A DNA stretch of 10,708 bases, taken from contig CAIVTL010000212.1 in assembly GCA_903908785.1 (NCBI GenBank), forward strand, positions 1 through 10,708, read 5' to 3'. Both the position numbers and the translations under genes were made by a program. Numbering within the stretch: position 1 is the first letter of the stretch; each line of letters starts with the position of its first letter. This DNA is from Caldifarciminota bacterium (GTDB taxonomy: Bacteria; Hydrothermota; Tepidihabitantia; Tepidihabitantales; Tepidihabitantaceae). This document shows positions 9,615 to 10,708 of the stretch, in pieces. The notes under the pieces were generated by a model. The model was not told the DNA's origin and made no database searches. It saw only the letters and a program-made list of their open reading frames with translations.

Positions 9615-9761
9615 CTATGCGCCCAAGTATGCTTTCTTGATTCTTGGGTCTTCGGAGAGCGAATGGCTCTCGCCGGACAGAGCAATCTTGCCTATCTCGA
9701 ACACGTAGGAACGATGGCTGACTTCGAGGGCTAGGCGGGCGTTCTGCTCGACCAACTGGAC
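9615..9761 (-). pseudogene. livF-like 3' end, longest copy (48 codons plus stop)
   Basis: The minus strand encodes VQLVEQNARLALEVSHRSYV, then FEIGKIALSGESHSLSEDPR and IKKAYLGA, stop. LVEQN is the segment just after the H-loop region of LivF/LivG ATPases, and DPRIKKAYLGA is their C-terminus. The nucleotide-binding motifs upstream are missing: the frame stays open through KDFSGAR but is no longer LivF-like. It lies 78 bases downstream of the permease gene, which belongs to a different ABC family (SsuC/TauC), so it is not part of that transporter. Confidence 0.8.
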
Positions 9762-9839
9762 CCGCGCACCCGAAAAGTCTTTTGTTATGAGTCCCCCGAA
9801 CTCACGAACTTAGAGCGAAAACAGCTCCAGTTCCCTGGC

Positions 9840-10616
9840 TCAGGTCACCTCTTGGAACTTCCCCTTCATGATTCTCGACTCAACGAGACCGACCAAGAGG
9901 AACACGGCCGTGCTCATCAGGAATAGCACGATTATGCAGGCGAACAGCAGCTCCAAGTTCATCTGGGAACGCGCCACGTTTATCAGATGTCCCAACCCCC
10001 TGTCCGAGCCAATGAACTCCCCAACAACAGCGCCAATGAAGCTGAACGTAATGCTGATTTTCACGGCGGATAGAACGTACGGGAGGGCATACCACACCTT
10101 GACCTCCTTGAACATGAACCACTCCGAGGTAGTCCAGACCCTAATCTCCTCTGATATGTTCAACGGAGTCTGTTCAAGGCCTCGCTTCGTGTTAACGATG
10201 ATTGGGAAGATCGCGATAAGCACCGCAATCACCACCTTGGAGGTGAGGCCGTAGCCGAACCATAACAGGAATAGGGGCGCTAGTGATTCCTTGGGAAAAG
10301 CCTGCAGGCCCACAACAAGGGGGTACAACAGCATCTTCACTGTCTCGCTGTAGTGAAAAGCGAGCGCTAGCGCAACCCCAACAGCGAACGCCACCGCGAA
10401 CCCCACGACAGCCTCCAGCAGAGTGCACAACCCGTGCGTCACCAGCAGGGATCTCTCGACCACCACCGATTTCAGGACGGCGGATAGCCCCGGCAGGATG
10501 TATGGCGGCACAAGCCGCAGTGAGTGCGCTATCGTCCACAAGACAAGGAACGCGACAATGGACAGGGCGCCGAGCGCGATGCTCTTGGACATTCCTCTGC
10601 CTCTAGTGTTCGACAT
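9840..10616 (-). CDS. ABC transporter permease, SsuC/TauC-ThiX type
   Basis: This 258-residue membrane protein has about six hydrophobic segments, starting at about residue 12 (IALGALSIVAFLVLWTIAHS). The family hallmark KESLAPLFLLWFGYGLTSKV, followed by IAIFPIIVNTKRGL, is present. So is the coupling-loop region EVKVWYALPYVLSAVKISIT and FSFIGAVVGEFIGSDRGLGH (the consensus is P-x-x-L-P-x-x-x-x-G-x-R-x-x). Such permeases import sulfonates, nitrate, taurine or thiamine precursors with an NMT1/SsuA-type binding protein; the substrate cannot be told here. ATG 10616 overlaps the end of the upstream gene by 14 bases, implying an operon with its start outside the window. Confidence 0.85.
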   Translation of the reverse strand: MSNTRGRGMSKSIALGALSIVAFLVLWTIAHSLRLVPPYILPGLSAVLKSVVVERSLLVTHGLCTLLEAVVGFAVAFAVGVALALAFHYSETVKMLLYPLVVGLQAFPKESLAPLFLLWFGYGLTSKVVIAVLIAIFPIIVNTKRGLEQTPLNISEEIRVWTTSEWFMFKEVKVWYALPYVLSAVKISITFSFIGAVVGEFIGSDRGLGHLINVARSQMNLELLFACIIVLFLMSTAVFLLVGLVESRIMKGKFQEVT

Positions 10617-10708
10617 GAGCGCTCTTCTCCAAGGCGGCGACGACCCGACTGTATTCCTCCCTGCTGGGCTGGTCGAAGGCGAACTCGCTGAACGCTGAAG
10701 CCGGCCTA
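10603..10708 (-). CDS. 3' end of the gene upstream of the permease, possibly the ABC ATPase
   Basis: The last 34 residues run from RPASAFSEFAFDQPSREEYS to VVAALEKSAHVEH and a stop. The overlap with the permease and the partly helical, charged tail fit the C-terminus of the cognate ATP-binding protein, but no diagnostic motif is inside the window and a substrate-binding protein tail is also possible. Confidence 0.45.
   Translation of the reverse strand, partial: RPASAFSEFAFDQPSREEYSRVVAALEKSAHVEH

Noticed and set aside
9615..9839. Functional LivF partner for the permease at 9840
   Set aside because: The fragment has only the LivF C-terminus without nucleotide-binding motifs, and the permease belongs to the SsuC/TauC family, which uses a different ATPase.
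1..10708. tRNA or rRNA genes
   Set aside because: I found no cloverleaf with a GTTCRANNC T-arm in context and no rRNA signatures. The GGTTCA in the dyads resembles a T-loop word but lacks the other arms.

Overview
This is an accessory, repeat-rich stretch of a GC-rich bacterial chromosome, probably from an uncultured lineage. I cannot name the phylum from the sequence. Almost every recognisable intact gene is of the defence, toxin-antitoxin (TA) or regulatory kind. The DNA between genes is highly structured and often in a 7-bp register. It also carries repeated broken pieces of one ABC-transporter gene.

Left part (1-2600): the first codons of a probable MFS transporter (minus), then repeat-rich intergenic DNA, then a type IV AbiE operon on the minus strand. 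The AbiEii nucleotidyltransferase toxin gene is intact; the AbiEi antitoxin gene is split by one frameshift and preceded by a palindromic operator. Middle part (2676-5751): a promoter with an embedded operator that runs into a remnant resembling the start of thiI; a satD-DUF3307-like pair (plus); a RelE/ParE-type TA operon (minus); and an HNH endonuclease (minus) preceded by a predicted 26-codon leaderless ORF.

Right part (5880-9761): at least 12 copies across the window of a near-perfect 24-bp dyad (CGCGGTTCATT, TA or AT, then the reverse complement), eleven of them here. Where their asymmetric flanks can be read, all but the regulator's own copy point the same way. They delimit segments holding a small winged-helix regulator, an orphan antitoxin with a possible vapC stub, and an addiction-module TA operon. 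Between them lie fragments of the 3' end of a livF-like gene, all on the minus strand, and arrays of drifting 7-bp units. The regulator's own promoter has the same dyad over its -10 box, so the repeats may be dispersed operators of this regulator. Alternatively they may be junctions of a cassette-like array.

Right end (9840-10708): a SsuC/TauC-type ABC permease (minus), overlapped by the 3' end of an upstream gene that runs off the window.

Across the window several strong sigma70-like promoters (TTGAC-N16/17-TANNNT) place the start codon only about 5-15 nt after the -10 box and without a Shine-Dalgarno sequence. This suggests that leaderless or nearly leaderless transcripts are common in this organism.
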